DNA of 64,000 bases, from contig JAVMKC010000093.1 in NCBI GenBank assembly GCA_031732795.1, positions 1 to 64,000 on the forward strand, in the 5' to 3' direction. Source of the DNA: Accumulibacter sp031732795. Its GTDB lineage: Bacteria; Pseudomonadota; Gammaproteobacteria; Burkholderiales; Rhodocyclaceae. The notes below the pieces were generated by a model. That model worked only from the letters and a program-made list of their open reading frames with translations. It made no database searches and was not told the origin of the DNA. The translations under genes and the position numbers were made by a program. Below, piece after piece: positions 1 to 11,317 of this stretch (positions within the stretch are counted from its first letter, which is position 1; the number at the start of each line of letters is the position of its first letter).

Positions 1-367
1 CCAAGGCATTGCTGACCCGCATCGAACCGATCCACAAAATCACTGTAAATGCGGTTCAGGCGATCAGAAACCAGCCGACATCCGTTTTGCTCGAGGTATA
101 AAGATTGTAATGGTTACCAATCAGCAATAACGCCAGCGCAATCCAGAAACAACCATACGCCGTGAAGGCGCAGTAACCGAAGTTGTTACCGGTTTTCATC
201 TCCTGCAGACCGGCGATCATCTGTGCCAATCCGCCGAAGATCAAACCCAGCCAGATTACCGGCCCCATTCCCATCCAACCGACATTATGGAACTGCAATA
301 CCATAGTGGTCAGACCAAAACCCGCCAAACCAACTACCGCGGGATTTCCCAGTTTCTGTTCTGCCAT
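1..367 (-). pseudogene. SatP/YaaH-family acetate-succinate transporter, interrupted by in-frame TGA
   Basis: Inner-membrane transporter of the GPR1/FUN34/YaaH family. The reading frame starts at 367 and shows the family N-terminus (a NPAxxGLxGFGLTTMVL-type start, then LHNVG-like FHNVG) and several hydrophobic helices. A TGA at 56-58 stops it at residue 103, about half the usual ~190. The same frame stays open beyond the stop to the window edge (TAFTVILWIGSMRVSNAL) and still resembles the family. In the remembered E. coli SatP sequence the stop aligns with a conserved Trp (GLWGVFT against IA-stop-TAFT), so TGG to TGA is the likely change. Either a nonsense mutation or a sequencing error; the 3' part lies outside the window. 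Confidence 0.75.
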
Positions 368-715
368 GAATAAAACCCCCTATCGATCGACTGCCAAGTC
401 CACATAGAAAACCTGACAGTACTATTAGTTATGATTTACTTACCGGCCACACAGAAGTCATGTACGGCTTTGCCTGGACGACCGTAGGGACGATTTTAAC
501 GGGCGTCGACGAGTATGGCCAAGCTTGCAATACTGTTGACATGATGCTTCCGATAGGTTATGGCCAATATTTTTCAGGATTTTCGATGATCAAACGGGCG
601 AATACAAACCTTCAAATCTCTGAGAATCAGCGACCTATATATGTATCGTCGACATTCATTGAAAATTTCATAACGATAAATACCTTCTATTTCTTTCACA
701 TCAGGCACTTTTCTC
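368..715. other. Intergenic region between divergent satP-like gene and racemase
   Basis: About 350 bp, more AT-rich than its neighbours, between two divergently transcribed genes, so it should hold both promoters. One plus-strand frame is open from about 460 to 738 but has no recognisable protein features and overlaps the racemase start. I see no RNA gene or repeat. Confidence 0.4.
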
Positions 716-1474
716 ATGAATCATTCACTGGGCGATAACCGCTTCTCTCCGAAAACCATCGGCTTGATCGGTGGACTGAGCTGGCAATCGACGGCACTTT
801 ATTATCGGCAGATCAACGAGACGGTGCACGAGTGTCTCGGTGCGCTGCATTCGGCAAAAATGCTGTTATATAGCGTCGATTTTCAGGAGATCGAAACACT
901 GCAACGCGCCGGCGACTGGTCGGCGGCAGGCGAACGTCTGGCCGAGGCGGCGAAACGACTGGCGGCCGGCGGCGCCGACTTCCTGCTGCTGGCCTCGAAC
1001 ACGATGCACAAAGTGGCACCGGCGATCGAGGCGGCAACGCCGCTGCCCTTGCTGCATATCGCCGATCCAACGGCGGCGGCGATTCGACGTGCCGGCCTGA
1101 CGACGATCGGCCTGCTCGGCACGCGCTTCACGCTCGAAGAACGCTTCTATCGCCAGCGCCTGTCCGATCGGCACGGTTTGCAGGTACTGCTCCCCAGTCC
1201 GGACGAGCGCACGCTGGTACATCGCGTGATCTACGAAGAACTGTGTCAAGGCCGGTTTACCGAGGCTTCGCGCGCCGAATTCCGTCAAGTCATCGCCGGG
1301 TTGGTCAGCGCGGGTGCCGAAGGGATCATTCTCGGCTGCACGGAAATCGCTTTGCTGGTCGACGCCAGCGACGCCGCCGTCCCCTTGTTCGACACCAGCC
1401 GTCTGCATGCCATTGCCGCCGTCGATCTGGCGCTCGCAGACACGATCCTGCCACCCGACCGGAGAACACCATGA
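716..1474 (+). CDS. Aspartate/glutamate racemase family protein (YgeA/RacX-like)
   Basis: PLP-independent amino-acid racemase of the Asp/Glu racemase superfamily, 252 residues, close to the usual ~230-250. The N-terminus carries GLIGGLSWQST, typical of the YgeA branch. The two half-sites are visible: ASNTMHK (about residues 98-104), where YgeA-type enzymes use Thr rather than Cys, and GCTEI near residue 207 with the catalytic Cys. Family members racemise L-amino acids, sometimes broadly (L-homoserine in E. coli YgeA); the substrate here is unknown. The stop overlaps the ATG of the next gene (ATGA), so the two are probably co-translated. Confidence 0.85.
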   Translation: MNHSLGDNRFSPKTIGLIGGLSWQSTALYYRQINETVHECLGALHSAKMLLYSVDFQEIETLQRAGDWSAAGERLAEAAKRLAAGGADFLLLASNTMHKVAPAIEAATPLPLLHIADPTAAAIRRAGLTTIGLLGTRFTLEERFYRQRLSDRHGLQVLLPSPDERTLVHRVIYEELCQGRFTEASRAEFRQVIAGLVSAGAEGIILGCTEIALLVDASDAAVPLFDTSRLHAIAAVDLALADTILPPDRRTP

Positions 1475-2103
1475 GTATCGATCAGGAAAGCCTCTGGAGC
1501 GAGCGCTACCGTGCCACCGGCGAAGACTATCTTTTCGGCACCGCGCCGAACCGCTTCCTGGCACGTCGTCAGCCGTTGTTGACCAACGGCGCGACGGCGA
1601 TCGCCATCGCTGACGGTGAGGGACGGAATTCGGTATGGCTGGCCGAACAGGGCTTGACGACGACAGCAGTCGAAATTTCACCGGTGGCCCTGGCCAAAGC
1701 GCGCCGCCTCGCTGCCGGTCGGCAGGTCGCCGTGCGCTTTCTGCTCGCCGACATGCTGGCCGAGGACTGGCCACCCGCCGAACTGGTCGAAGCCTTCGAT
1801 TGGGTGGTGGCCATTTTCATCCAGTTCGTCGGCCCGGCCGAGCGTCGGCGACAGTTCGCCATCCTGCGGCAGCTCACCCGTCGCGGCGGTCGCGTGCTGC
1901 TGCAAGGCTATACCCCGCGGCAGCTCGACTACCGGACCGGCGGACCCTCGGCGGTTGAGAATCTGTACACCGAAGAATTGTTGCGCACCGCTTTCGCCGA
2001 TTGGCAGATCGAGGAATTGGTCGAATACGAGGATGTGATCGACGAGGGACTCGGTCACCGCGGCCGTTCAGCGTTGATCGGTATGGTGGCACGCAAACCT
2101 TGA
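1471..2103 (+). CDS. Class I SAM-dependent methyltransferase (TehB-like)
   Basis: 210-residue methyltransferase. The start is placed at the ATG at 1471, which overlaps the racemase stop and has GGAG at 1461-1464 as ribosome-binding site. A degenerate motif I (AIADGEGRNSVWLAEQG, about residues 45-61) and an acidic residue at the end of strand 2 (TAVEISPVAL) match SAM-binding class I enzymes of the TehB/thiopurine methyltransferase-like group. The N-terminal W..RY.....YLFGTAPN motif is characteristic of this family. The substrate cannot be read from the sequence. It probably forms a two-gene operon with the upstream racemase. Confidence 0.85.
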   Translation: MSIDQESLWSERYRATGEDYLFGTAPNRFLARRQPLLTNGATAIAIADGEGRNSVWLAEQGLTTTAVEISPVALAKARRLAAGRQVAVRFLLADMLAEDWPPAELVEAFDWVVAIFIQFVGPAERRRQFAILRQLTRRGGRVLLQGYTPRQLDYRTGGPSAVENLYTEELLRTAFADWQIEELVEYEDVIDEGLGHRGRSALIGMVARKP

Positions 2104-2140
2104 CGGTCTTCCCGGCGATACGACGAACGGCCCGGTCGCT

Positions 2141-2761
2141 TCAGTCCTCTGCCGCCGGAGCCGTCTGTTGCGTCAGTTGGCGTTGCATCAAGGTGAAAAA
2201 GCGATCATAGAACGGCCCGGCGGGGATCGTTTCGCTGGCCACCTTGACCAACGAGTCGGCGCTGGCGCTCAACGGGATCGACACCGAGCCGAGCGCACTG
2301 ACGCCAACGTTGGCCGAATTGGGATTTTTCTTCAACGCATAACGGTCCTGGATAGCGTTGACGTAAGCCGTGGCCAACTGGTGCTGGCTCCCTTCGGCGA
2401 CGCAGACGACGTTGATGACGATCTGCACATGCACCTCGCCTTCCGGCTGGAAACTCTTGCTGGCGCTGAGCGAATCACTGCGTACCGTACCCGGCAGGTA
2501 GCCCTGGCTGAGCAGCGTTCGGCGGGCGGCTTCGCAAGTGGCGGCGACATCGGCATCGAACAGCCGTGAAAACGTTTCGTGCGCGTCGAAACCTTCATTC
2601 TGATACACCGTGGTCGACGGCGATGGACTGCTGCAGCCGACGGCAACGATCGCCGCGAGCAGGGACACCGCGGCCGAACGCCACGCCAACGCCAATCGAG
2701 CACAGAAACAGGACCAAGCACGGGGAAACAAAAAAGGCTCCTCAACCGGCAGCCGTTTCAA
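2141..2761 (-). CDS. DUF2242 family lipoprotein
   Basis: 206-residue predicted lipoprotein. A long basic N-terminus precedes a hydrophobic stretch and lipobox LLAAIVAVGC (Cys at about residue 43), so the true start may be one of the later codons. The mature part (YQNEGFDAHETFSRLFDA onward) matches what I remember as DUF2242, found mostly in betaproteobacteria; function unknown. Its start overlaps the polA stop by 4 bp (2758-2761), so it is translated from the polA transcript. Confidence 0.75.
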   Translation of the reverse strand: MKRLPVEEPFLFPRAWSCFCARLALAWRSAAVSLLAAIVAVGCSSPSPSTTVYQNEGFDAHETFSRLFDADVAATCEAARRTLLSQGYLPGTVRSDSLSASKSFQPEGEVHVQIVINVVCVAEGSQHQLATAYVNAIQDRYALKKNPNSANVGVSALGSVSIPLSASADSLVKVASETIPAGPFYDRFFTLMQRQLTQQTAPAAED

Positions 2762-5511
2762 TGCGCCTGCTCCCAGTTGGCGCCGACGCCGACGTCTACG
2801 AGCAGCGGTACGCGCAAACGGCTGAATTCGGTCATCCGTTTCGGCAATTCACTGCGCACCTGCGCCAGTTCGCCATCCGGCACTTCGAGAATCAGTTCAT
2901 CATGCACCTGCAACAGCAGTCGGCTGGCCAGCCGCTCGTTATCCAGCCACTGCTGGACGGCGATCATCGCCGTCTTGATCAGGTCGGCCGCCGACCCCTG
3001 CATGGGAGCGTTGATCGCCGCGCGCTCGGCGCCTTGCCGGCGGGCGGCCTGGCTGGCGCGGATTTCCGGCAGCCACAGCCGGCGTCCGAAAACGGTTTCG
3101 ACATAGCCGAACTGCTTGGCCGACTCACGAGTGCTGGCCATGTAGCGGGCAACGCCCGGATAGCGCGCGAAATACCGTTCGATGTAGCTCTGCGCGGCAC
3201 CGCGTTCGAGGTCGAGCTGCCGGGCCAATCCGAAAGCGCTCATGCCGTAGATCAGGCCGAAGTTGATCGTCTTGGCCACCCGGCGCTGATCGGCGGTGAC
3301 GGCGGCGAGAGCCACGCCGAAAATCTCGGCGGCGGTGGCACGATGCACGTCCTCACCGGCGGCAAAGGCGGCGAGCAGCCGCGGGTCCTCCGAGAGATGG
3401 GCCATGATCCGCAATTCGATCTGCGAATAATCGGCCGAGACGATCGACGACCCCGCCGGGGCGACGAAAGCGGCGCGAATGCGGCGACCCTCGGCGGTGC
3501 GCACCGGAATGTTCTGCAGATTCGGGTCGTTGGATGCCAGCCGGCCAGTGACCGCCACCGCCTGCGCGTAGCTGGTGTGCACCCGGCCCGTGGCCGGGTT
3601 GATCATTTTCGGCAGTTTGTCGGTGTACGTGCCTTTGAGCTTGGCCAGTTGCCGTGCTTCGAGGAGGATTTTCGGCAGCGGGTAATCGAGCGCCAGTTCG
3701 GAGAGCACCTCTTCGTCGGTCGACGGCGTTCCCGAGGGTGTTTTTTTCTTGACCGGCAGCCCCAGGCGACCGAACAGAATCTCGGCCAGTTGCTTCGGTG
3801 AATTGACGTTGAACGGTTGTCCGGCCAAGGCATACGCCTGTTGTTCGAGGTCGAGCAGCCGTTTGCCCAGTTCGTTGCTCTGTTCGGCGAGCAACGGCGC
3901 ATCGACCAGGACACCGGTGCGCTCCATGCGGAACAGCACCTCGCGAACCGGTATTTCGATCGTCTGGTAAATCCGGTTCAGCCCGGCGTCGGCGGCGATG
4001 CGCGGATATAGTCGATCGTGCAGGCGCAGGCACAGGTCGGCGTCCTCGGCGGCATATTCGGCGGCCTGATCGATCGCCACCTGTTCGAAGCCGATCTGAT
4101 TGGCGCCTTTGCCGCATAAGGATTCATAAGCAATAGTCGCCAGACCGAGGTGGCGGCTCGCCAGCTGACCCAGGTCGTGGCCGCGCACGCCCTCCTGCCC
4201 CGACTCGAGGACGTAGGATTGCAGCAGGGTATCGTGCGCCACTCCGGCCAGCGCGATGCCGTGGTTGGCGAAGACATGCTGGTCGTATTTCAGATGCTGG
4301 CCGATCTTGGCGTGCCGCGGTGATTCCAGCCACGGTCGCAGCCGGACCAAGACCTCGTCGCGCGGCAATTGCGCCGGTGCACCGGGGTAGGCATGACCCA
4401 ATGGCAGATACGCCGCCGTACCGGGGGCGACGGCCAGCGACAAGCCGACCAGACGGGCGCTGAACGGGTCGAGGCTGGTCGTCTCGGTATCCAGCGCCGT
4501 CAGAGGACAGGCGTCGATCGCCGCCAACCAGCGTTCGAAGCTGGGCCAGTCGAGGATCGTTTCGTAGTTGTCACGATGCGTGCCGTCATCGACCGGCGGG
4601 GGTGGCGCCAGTGCCGGCGTGGCGGACGGCGGCGCTGCGGACGGCGTACCGGCAACGGCTTGCTGCGTCTCTTTCAACCAACTGCGCATTTCGAAGTGCG
4701 TGAACAACTCGACCAGCCGCGGAGCATCGATCATCCGCGGCGTCAGCTCGGCGACGGACAAGGGCAGGTCGACATCGCAACGGATGGTCAGCAACCGCCG
4801 CGCCAACGGCAGAAAATCGAGCGCACGGCGCAGATTCTGGCCGACGACGCCGCCGATATCCGGCGCGGCGGCGATCACGCCGTCGAGTGAGCCGTACTGA
4901 TTCAACCATTTGACCGCCGTCTTGGCGCCGACTTTCTCGACCCCGGGAACGTTGTCTACCGCGTCACCGACCAGCGTCAGATAATCGACGATCCGCTCGG
5001 GCGGCACGCCGAATTTGCCGCGCACCCCTTCTTCGTCGAGCGCTTCCTCGCTCATGGTATTGACCAGGCTGATCTGCGGCGCCACCAGTTGCGCCAGATC
5101 CTTGTCGCCGGTCGAGATCAGCACCCGCAATCCCTGCGCAGCCGCCTGCCGCGCCAGCGTACCGATCACATCGTCGGCTTCGACGCCATCGACACGCAGC
5201 AGCGGCCAACCGAGGGCGACGATCGCCTGCGACAGCGGCTCGATCTGCCGAGCCAGGTCGTCCGGCATCGCCGGGCGATTGGCCTTGTATTCGGCATACC
5301 AGTCGTCGCGGAAAGTCTTGCCCTTGGCGTCGAAGACACAGGCTTTATACGTCAGCCCGGCCGCCCGCGGATCGCTTTCCAGGCGACGCAACATGTTCAA
5401 CACGCCGTGCAGGGCGCCGGTCGGCTCCCCTTGCGAGCTGCGCAAATCGGGCATGGCATGAAAGGCACGGTAGAGATACGACGATCCGTCGACCAGCAGC
5501 AATAAGGACAT
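2758..5511 (-). CDS. polA: DNA polymerase I
   Basis: 917 residues, full length. Three domains are visible in order. The 5'-3' exonuclease/flap domain covers about residues 1-290 (LLLVDGSSYLYRAFHA start, VEADDVIGTLA, STGDKDLAQLV). The 3'-5' exonuclease domain covers about 325-515 and keeps the DTET Exo I acidic pair. The polymerase domain covers about 535-917, with SADYSQIELRI (motif A), RRVAKTINFGLIYG (motif B) and LLQVHDELILEVP (motif C). It joins Okazaki fragments and fills repair gaps. ATG start at 5511. The DUF2242 gene overlaps its 3' end. Confidence 0.98.
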   Translation of the reverse strand: MSLLLLVDGSSYLYRAFHAMPDLRSSQGEPTGALHGVLNMLRRLESDPRAAGLTYKACVFDAKGKTFRDDWYAEYKANRPAMPDDLARQIEPLSQAIVALGWPLLRVDGVEADDVIGTLARQAAAQGLRVLISTGDKDLAQLVAPQISLVNTMSEEALDEEGVRGKFGVPPERIVDYLTLVGDAVDNVPGVEKVGAKTAVKWLNQYGSLDGVIAAAPDIGGVVGQNLRRALDFLPLARRLLTIRCDVDLPLSVAELTPRMIDAPRLVELFTHFEMRSWLKETQQAVAGTPSAAPPSATPALAPPPPVDDGTHRDNYETILDWPSFERWLAAIDACPLTALDTETTSLDPFSARLVGLSLAVAPGTAAYLPLGHAYPGAPAQLPRDEVLVRLRPWLESPRHAKIGQHLKYDQHVFANHGIALAGVAHDTLLQSYVLESGQEGVRGHDLGQLASRHLGLATIAYESLCGKGANQIGFEQVAIDQAAEYAAEDADLCLRLHDRLYPRIAADAGLNRIYQTIEIPVREVLFRMERTGVLVDAPLLAEQSNELGKRLLDLEQQAYALAGQPFNVNSPKQLAEILFGRLGLPVKKKTPSGTPSTDEEVLSELALDYPLPKILLEARQLAKLKGTYTDKLPKMINPATGRVHTSYAQAVAVTGRLASNDPNLQNIPVRTAEGRRIRAAFVAPAGSSIVSADYSQIELRIMAHLSEDPRLLAAFAAGEDVHRATAAEIFGVALAAVTADQRRVAKTINFGLIYGMSAFGLARQLDLERGAAQSYIERYFARYPGVARYMASTRESAKQFGYVETVFGRRLWLPEIRASQAARRQGAERAAINAPMQGSAADLIKTAMIAVQQWLDNERLASRLLLQVHDELILEVPDGELAQVRSELPKRMTEFSRLRVPLLVDVGVGANWEQAH

Positions 5512-5840
5512 GGAGCGTTCACCTGATAGTGAATGAACCCGGACAGCAGCGTGAAAGCCGGCACCAGCGACCGAAATCGCCGTGCTTGACGAGGCAAGAT
5601 GCGCGGGAGCCGACGAACCAACGGCATTATCGCAGACTTCCTCAATCTGTCGCCGTCAGAGGCTTGCGGCCAAGAATGAACGCCAGCCGCTGATCGAGCC
5701 CAGGCGAAGCGCACGGTTGCGCTCTGGCACGAGCGTAAAAACCGTGTTTATCGGCAACAAGTACAGCGGGATAGAACTATGACGACTATATTCAATTCAT
5801 CTGATCAGGCGTAGCCCGCACCCGGGCATCGCCTTTTCTG
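5512..5840. other. Intergenic region upstream of polA and of the chemoreceptor gene
   Basis: About 330 bp between divergent genes; must contain both promoters. I see no convincing -35/-10 pair, RNA gene or repeat. Confidence 0.3.
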
Positions 5841-5870
5841 ATGACCCCCCAATTTGTTGTGGAAATTGAC

Positions 5871-7517
5871 ATGTTGAAAATCGATTTTTCTTCTCTGCGG
5901 CTCAGAACCCGCCTGCAGATACTTTCGATGCTGATGTTGGCTGGATTGGTCGTCATCTGCGTCATCTCGCTGCTGCGGTTGACCGACAACTTGCTCGAAG
6001 ACCGCAAGTTGAAGACCAAGAATCTGGTGGAAATCGGGATCGGGATACTGGCCCATTACCACCAGCAATCCCAAGCCGGCAAGATGAGCGAAACCGAAGC
6101 CAAATCGGCGGCCGTGGCGGCCTTGCGTGGTTTACGTTACGGAAGTAACGACTATTTCTTCGGATTCGACAATAACCACGTTTATTTTTTGATGCCGAAC
6201 AAGCCGGAGTTCGAGGGGCAGAACAAGGCGGATCTGAAAGACGCCCGCGGCACACCGATGATCCAGGAAATGGTCAAGGTCGCCCTGGCGGGCGGGGGGT
6301 ATGTCGAATACTGGTTCCCACGCGTAGGTTCGAAGGAACCGTTGCCAAAAATTTCATACACCGCTCTGTTCACCCCGTGGAACTGGATTCTTGGAACGGG
6401 CATCTACATCGATGATATCGAAACCGAATACCGCCGTAGCGCCTTGATTCTGGGCGGCATGTCGCTCGGTTTATTGATCCTGCTGGGTATTCTCTCGTGG
6501 CGGATCGGTCGGGGTATCGTCCGTGAAATGGGGGGCGAGCCCGGTTACGCGGCTGAAGTCACCCATCGCATTGCGGCAGGTGACCTCACCGGCAACATCG
6601 TCACCTCTCCCTCGGCGTCCCGGAACAGCCTGCTGACGTCTTTGGGATCCATGCAAAATCGCCTGGCCGATGTGTTTGGTCACATCGATCAGACGGCGGG
6701 CAGTGTCGAGCAGCACGCCACGACCTTGTCGAGGGCAGCGACTGAAATCGATCATGCCGCCGAGGCACAATCGCAGGCTACCGCCTCGTTGGCGGCCACG
6801 CTGCAAGAGGTCACGGTCAGCATCAACGAAGTCTCGGCCTTGGCCAAGCAGACTGAAAGCGCTTCTGAACGCGTTTGCGCCTTGAGTGGAGACAGCGTTT
6901 CGGCAATCAAACAGGCGCTCGTCGAAATCGATGCCACGGCGCTGGCCGTCGGTCGTTCATCGGAGCAGGTCGGCGAACTGGTCCGACGATCGGACGAAGT
7001 CGGTGGTATCGCCAAAGTGATCCGCGAAATCGCCGATCAGACCAACCTGCTGGCACTCAACGCGGCGATCGAAGCCGCCCGCGCCGGGGAGCTTGGCCGA
7101 GGGTTTGCCGTGGTCGCCGATGAAGTCCGCAAGCTGGCCGAACGGACGACCAAAGCGACGCACGAGATTGGTCGGGTGATCGAACAGATTCAACGTGAAA
7201 CGCATTTGGCGGTCGAGGGAATGCACGAGGTGGCACCAAGAATCGGGCACAGTTCGACCAAGGTCAACGAAGTGGCGGCCATGCTGGCCAACATCAACAA
7301 TGAAGCTGCCGAATCGAGAACCCGCGCCGCGTCAGTGGCCTATGCGTCCCGCGAACAGGCGCAGGCCAGCAATGAAATCGCTCGCAATGTCGAACAATTG
7401 GCGCAAATGGCCGAAAAAACCGCCTCGACCATGCAAGACAACGCCACCAATGCCGCCGAACTCAACGCCATAGCCAAGGAACTACGCTTGCAGACCGCTT
7501 ATTTCGAAGTAGCCTGA
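5871..7517 (+). CDS. Methyl-accepting chemotaxis protein with single Cache domain
   Basis: Membrane chemoreceptor. I place the start at the ATG at 5871 (548 residues; preceded by GGAA); an upstream in-frame ATG at 5841 would add 10. Order: a first membrane helix (about residues 17-38); a periplasmic single-Cache-type domain with the typical YGSNDYFFGFDN and TPWNWILGTGIYIDDIE strings; a second helix (LGGMSLGLLILLGILSW); a HAMP-like linker; and a cytoplasmic signalling hairpin tip (IADQTNLLALNAAIEAARAG). The ligand is unknown. There is no C-terminal CheR-binding pentapeptide. No chemotaxis genes flank it, but fliW at 10867 also suggests a flagellated cell. Confidence 0.92.
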   Translation: MLKIDFSSLRLRTRLQILSMLMLAGLVVICVISLLRLTDNLLEDRKLKTKNLVEIGIGILAHYHQQSQAGKMSETEAKSAAVAALRGLRYGSNDYFFGFDNNHVYFLMPNKPEFEGQNKADLKDARGTPMIQEMVKVALAGGGYVEYWFPRVGSKEPLPKISYTALFTPWNWILGTGIYIDDIETEYRRSALILGGMSLGLLILLGILSWRIGRGIVREMGGEPGYAAEVTHRIAAGDLTGNIVTSPSASRNSLLTSLGSMQNRLADVFGHIDQTAGSVEQHATTLSRAATEIDHAAEAQSQATASLAATLQEVTVSINEVSALAKQTESASERVCALSGDSVSAIKQALVEIDATALAVGRSSEQVGELVRRSDEVGGIAKVIREIADQTNLLALNAAIEAARAGELGRGFAVVADEVRKLAERTTKATHEIGRVIEQIQRETHLAVEGMHEVAPRIGHSSTKVNEVAAMLANINNEAAESRTRAASVAYASREQAQASNEIARNVEQLAQMAEKTASTMQDNATNAAELNAIAKELRLQTAYFEVA

Positions 7518-7628
7518 CCACTCGCCGCCCGGTGAAGCTCGACGCTCGCCTACGGTACTGCGGGGAATGACGGTGAGGATTCAACCGGTGCGTCGATCAG
7601 CCGCGGTTCAAGGTCATCCACGTCGTGA
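7518..7628. other. Short convergent intergenic region
   Basis: Gap between the converging chemoreceptor and HAD genes. No clear hairpin followed by a T-run was found. Confidence 0.25.
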
Positions 7629-8294
7629 TCAGGTAGGCGAGACGAGTTCGGAATCGAAGCGTCGCAGAGCGGCCAGCAGGTCTTGCGGAGTATCCACCGG
7701 CGCGGGCAGACCGGCGGGGAATTCGCCGTAGCCCCAATCGACACCGACGAAAGCCAGCGCGGCAGCGTTGGCCGCCAGCCGGTCTTCCGGAGTATCGCCG
7801 ACATAAATCCCCTGCGTCGCCGGGATGGCATGCTCGGCGAGCAGTCGACGCAGCATGGCCGCTTTGTCAGGCAACGGCGGCGCATATCGATCGAGAGCGT
7901 ACACATCGACGAAATAATCCTGCCAGCCCAGGTGGTCGATGATCAGCCGGGTCGGGTGCAGCCGCTTGTTGGTCGCCAGGTAACACGCCCGGCCATCCGC
8001 GCGCAGGGCGGCCAGCAATTCGGGAATACCCTCGAACACCCGGCTGGCGCGGTAGCCGGTGCTGTCGTAAACGGTCTTGAAATCGGCGCTCAGCGCGTCG
8101 ATCAGTGCTGGCGCCGCGTCGTCACCGACCAGTTCGCGCAGCGTCGCCGCCAACGGCGGACCGATGCGCAGCGCCGGCCAGGGAACGCGTGGTTCGAGGT
8201 GGTGCTTGCGCAATGCGGCGGCGAAGGCATCGATGATCGCCGGCCGGGAATCGATCAGCGTGCCGTCGAGGTCGAAAATGATCGTTGAAGCCAT
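7629..8294 (-). CDS. HAD-superfamily hydrolase, phosphoglycolate phosphatase-like
   Basis: 221-residue haloacid-dehalogenase fold phosphatase. Motif I is IIFDLDGTLIDS (Asp nucleophile at residue 8), motif II LATNK, motif III Lys in PPLPDKAAML, motif IV YVGDTPEDRLAA. The alpha-helical cap between motifs I and II is of the Gph/PGMB type. Gph-type enzymes remove phosphate from 2-phosphoglycolate, which would be useful in an organism with RubisCO (cbbM lies 7.5 kb away), but this specificity is only inferred; pyrophosphatase or sugar-phosphatase activity is equally possible. Confidence 0.88.
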   Translation of the reverse strand: MASTIIFDLDGTLIDSRPAIIDAFAAALRKHHLEPRVPWPALRIGPPLAATLRELVGDDAAPALIDALSADFKTVYDSTGYRASRVFEGIPELLAALRADGRACYLATNKRLHPTRLIIDHLGWQDYFVDVYALDRYAPPLPDKAAMLRRLLAEHAIPATQGIYVGDTPEDRLAANAAALAFVGVDWGYGEFPAGLPAPVDTPQDLLAALRRFDSELVSPT

Positions 8295-8383
8295 GGTTAC
8301 TCCGCACCTTCGCCGGCGCCCGGCCGGCGTTGTCTTGACGTTGTTTTGACGTTGTATTGACGAAAGAACGAGACGCCGTCCGA

Positions 8384-10708
<2,325 letters not shown>

Positions 10709-10866
10709 GAGCAGGGACTACTATGATCTAGTGAGAAAAGGCGCGAACTATGCAGAATTGGCCGACAAAACTCAAGAAACGCCGTGGGTGTCCGCCCGTT
10801 GGCGATCGGGAATGACTGGCCAGCAGCGAACGACAGACACCGTAACCCGTCCACGAGAGGATCCCG

Positions 10867-11295
10867 ATGAAAATCGACATTGAAAAATTCGGTTTGCAAG
10901 ACGTTCCGGTAGACCCGGAAAAGATATTTACTTTTCCCGAAGGGCTGGCCGGCTTCGAACACTGCCAGCGCTACAAGATTTTTCACGAAGAGGGCAAGCC
11001 GACGGTCTTCTGGCTGCAGTCGCTCGACGAAGCGACGGTGATGTTTCCGATCGTCGTCCCCGAACTGCTCGATCTCGAATACGAAATCGAACTGTCCGAC
11101 GCGGATTGTGCATTGCTCGATCTGGCGAGTCCGGAGGATGCCGCGGTGGCGATCATCGTCTATCGCGACGCCCCCGAAAGCGGGTCGATCGCCGCCAATA
11201 CCCGTTCGCCGATCATACTGAACCTGAGCAACCGGCGCGGGATACAAAAAGTATTGCAGGAGGTGCACCCGACGCTGCTCTACCGCGCCCGTTAA
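10867..11295 (+). CDS. fliW: Flagellar assembly factor FliW
   Basis: 142-residue FliW. The family opening VDPEKIFTFPEGLAGFEHC is clear and the length is standard. FliW binds the RNA-binding regulator CsrA and flagellin, coupling flagellin supply to its own translation. A purine-rich GAGAGGATCCCG ribosome-binding region precedes the ATG at 10867. No flagellar genes are adjacent, so it is an orphan locus here. It converges with phoR, with only 22 bp between. Confidence 0.93.
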   Translation: MKIDIEKFGLQDVPVDPEKIFTFPEGLAGFEHCQRYKIFHEEGKPTVFWLQSLDEATVMFPIVVPELLDLEYEIELSDADCALLDLASPEDAAVAIIVYRDAPESGSIAANTRSPIILNLSNRRGIQKVLQEVHPTLLYRAR

Positions 11296-11317
11296 GCGGT
11301 CGCTGCCGGACAGGGCT

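Noticed and set aside
56..58. TGA recoded as Trp or selenocysteine in the SatP-like gene
   Set aside because: Many other genes in the window end in TGA followed by unrelated sequence, and the residue at this position in the family is Trp, not Cys/Sec; no SECIS-like hairpin was seen. A mutation or base error is simpler.
460..738. Plus-strand open frame of 92 codons
   Set aside because: No family features, no ribosome-binding site, overlaps the racemase start; intergenic chance frame.
2566..3801. Long open frames antisense to polA
   Set aside because: GC-rich antisense shadow of a clearly conserved gene; composition rich in Arg and Gln, no motif.
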